A DNA stretch of 6,129 nt, taken from assembly GCA_034429675.1 (NCBI GenBank), contig DAOUFX010000045.1:1-6129 (forward strand). Reading direction: 5' to 3'. The notes under the pieces were generated by a model. The model searched no databases, was not told the DNA's origin, and saw nothing but the letters and a program-made list of their open reading frames with translations. Origin of the DNA: JAKQHY01 sp034429675 (GTDB lineage: Bacteria; Chloroflexota; Anaerolineae; B4-G1; SLSP01). The position numbers and the translations under genes are program-made. Below, piece by piece: positions 6,078-6,129 of this stretch. How positions within the stretch are numbered: position 1 is the stretch's first letter; each line of letters starts with the position of its first letter.

Positions 6078-6114
6078 GTGTTTTTTCGAGCCGGGGTCCC
6101 GGCTCGAAAAACAC
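6078..6114 (+). terminator. Long hairpin after fumC, probable transcription terminator
   Basis: An inverted repeat pairs 6078-6094 with 6099-6114: a GC-rich core (CGAGCCGG with CCGGCTCG, loop GGTC) is extended by T/A pairs and GTG/CAC, with one unpaired T at 6081. The T-run lies within the left arm and the A-run within the right arm. Only a weak T-rich stretch (6120-6123 and beyond) follows on the + strand, so this is not a classic + strand terminator, though its place about 50 bp after fumC suggests a 3' end. It might serve both strands. Confidence 0.6.
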
Positions 6115-6129
6115 TTACCTTTTATCTCT

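Overview
The window is bacterial. An insertion sequence lies at its left edge and is followed by a tightly packed metabolic and signalling segment with every gene on the + strand. The core genes are visibly richer in G+C than the IS element. A REC-GAF-cyclase protein, GC-rich core genes and intergenic 7-8 bp tandem repeats would suit a Chloroflexota (Anaerolineae-like) or similar environmental bacterium. That assignment is an inference from style only; nothing here proves a taxon.

Layout. Positions 1-754 are the right-hand part of an IS982-family insertion sequence: a DDE transposase whose start lies outside the window, plus a candidate right terminal inverted repeat overlapping its stop. Positions 755-824 are a short leftover with no clear gene. 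A perfect 12-bp intrinsic terminator (825-862) follows, and its T-tract overlaps the -35 box of a good sigma70-type promoter (TTGTCG-17-TATAAT, 861-889). That promoter reads into a three-gene operon coupled by stop/start overlaps: a REC-GAF-class III nucleotide cyclase protein (919-2499), a small DEDDy-type RNase H-fold 3'-5' exonuclease (2496-3020), and glucose-6-phosphate dehydrogenase zwf (3017-4489). Three successive short tandem-repeat blocks (4484-4587) separate zwf from a class II fumarase, fumC (4605-6026), which has its own strong Shine-Dalgarno site. A two-copy heptamer and a long hairpin lie after fumC.

Function. zwf feeds the oxidative pentose phosphate pathway (NADPH) and fumC is a TCA cycle enzyme, so the right half is central carbon metabolism. 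The first operon gene looks like a phosphorylation-controlled signalling protein. Its cyclase domain keeps both metal-binding aspartates and the purine-specifying Lys/Thr pair but has lost both transition-state residues (Asn to Gly, Arg to Gln), so it may be a pseudo-cyclase or half of a heterodimer. This is the most interesting observation in the window. The repeat blocks between zwf and fumC come second. I see no CRISPR array, RNA gene, or clear novel defence system.
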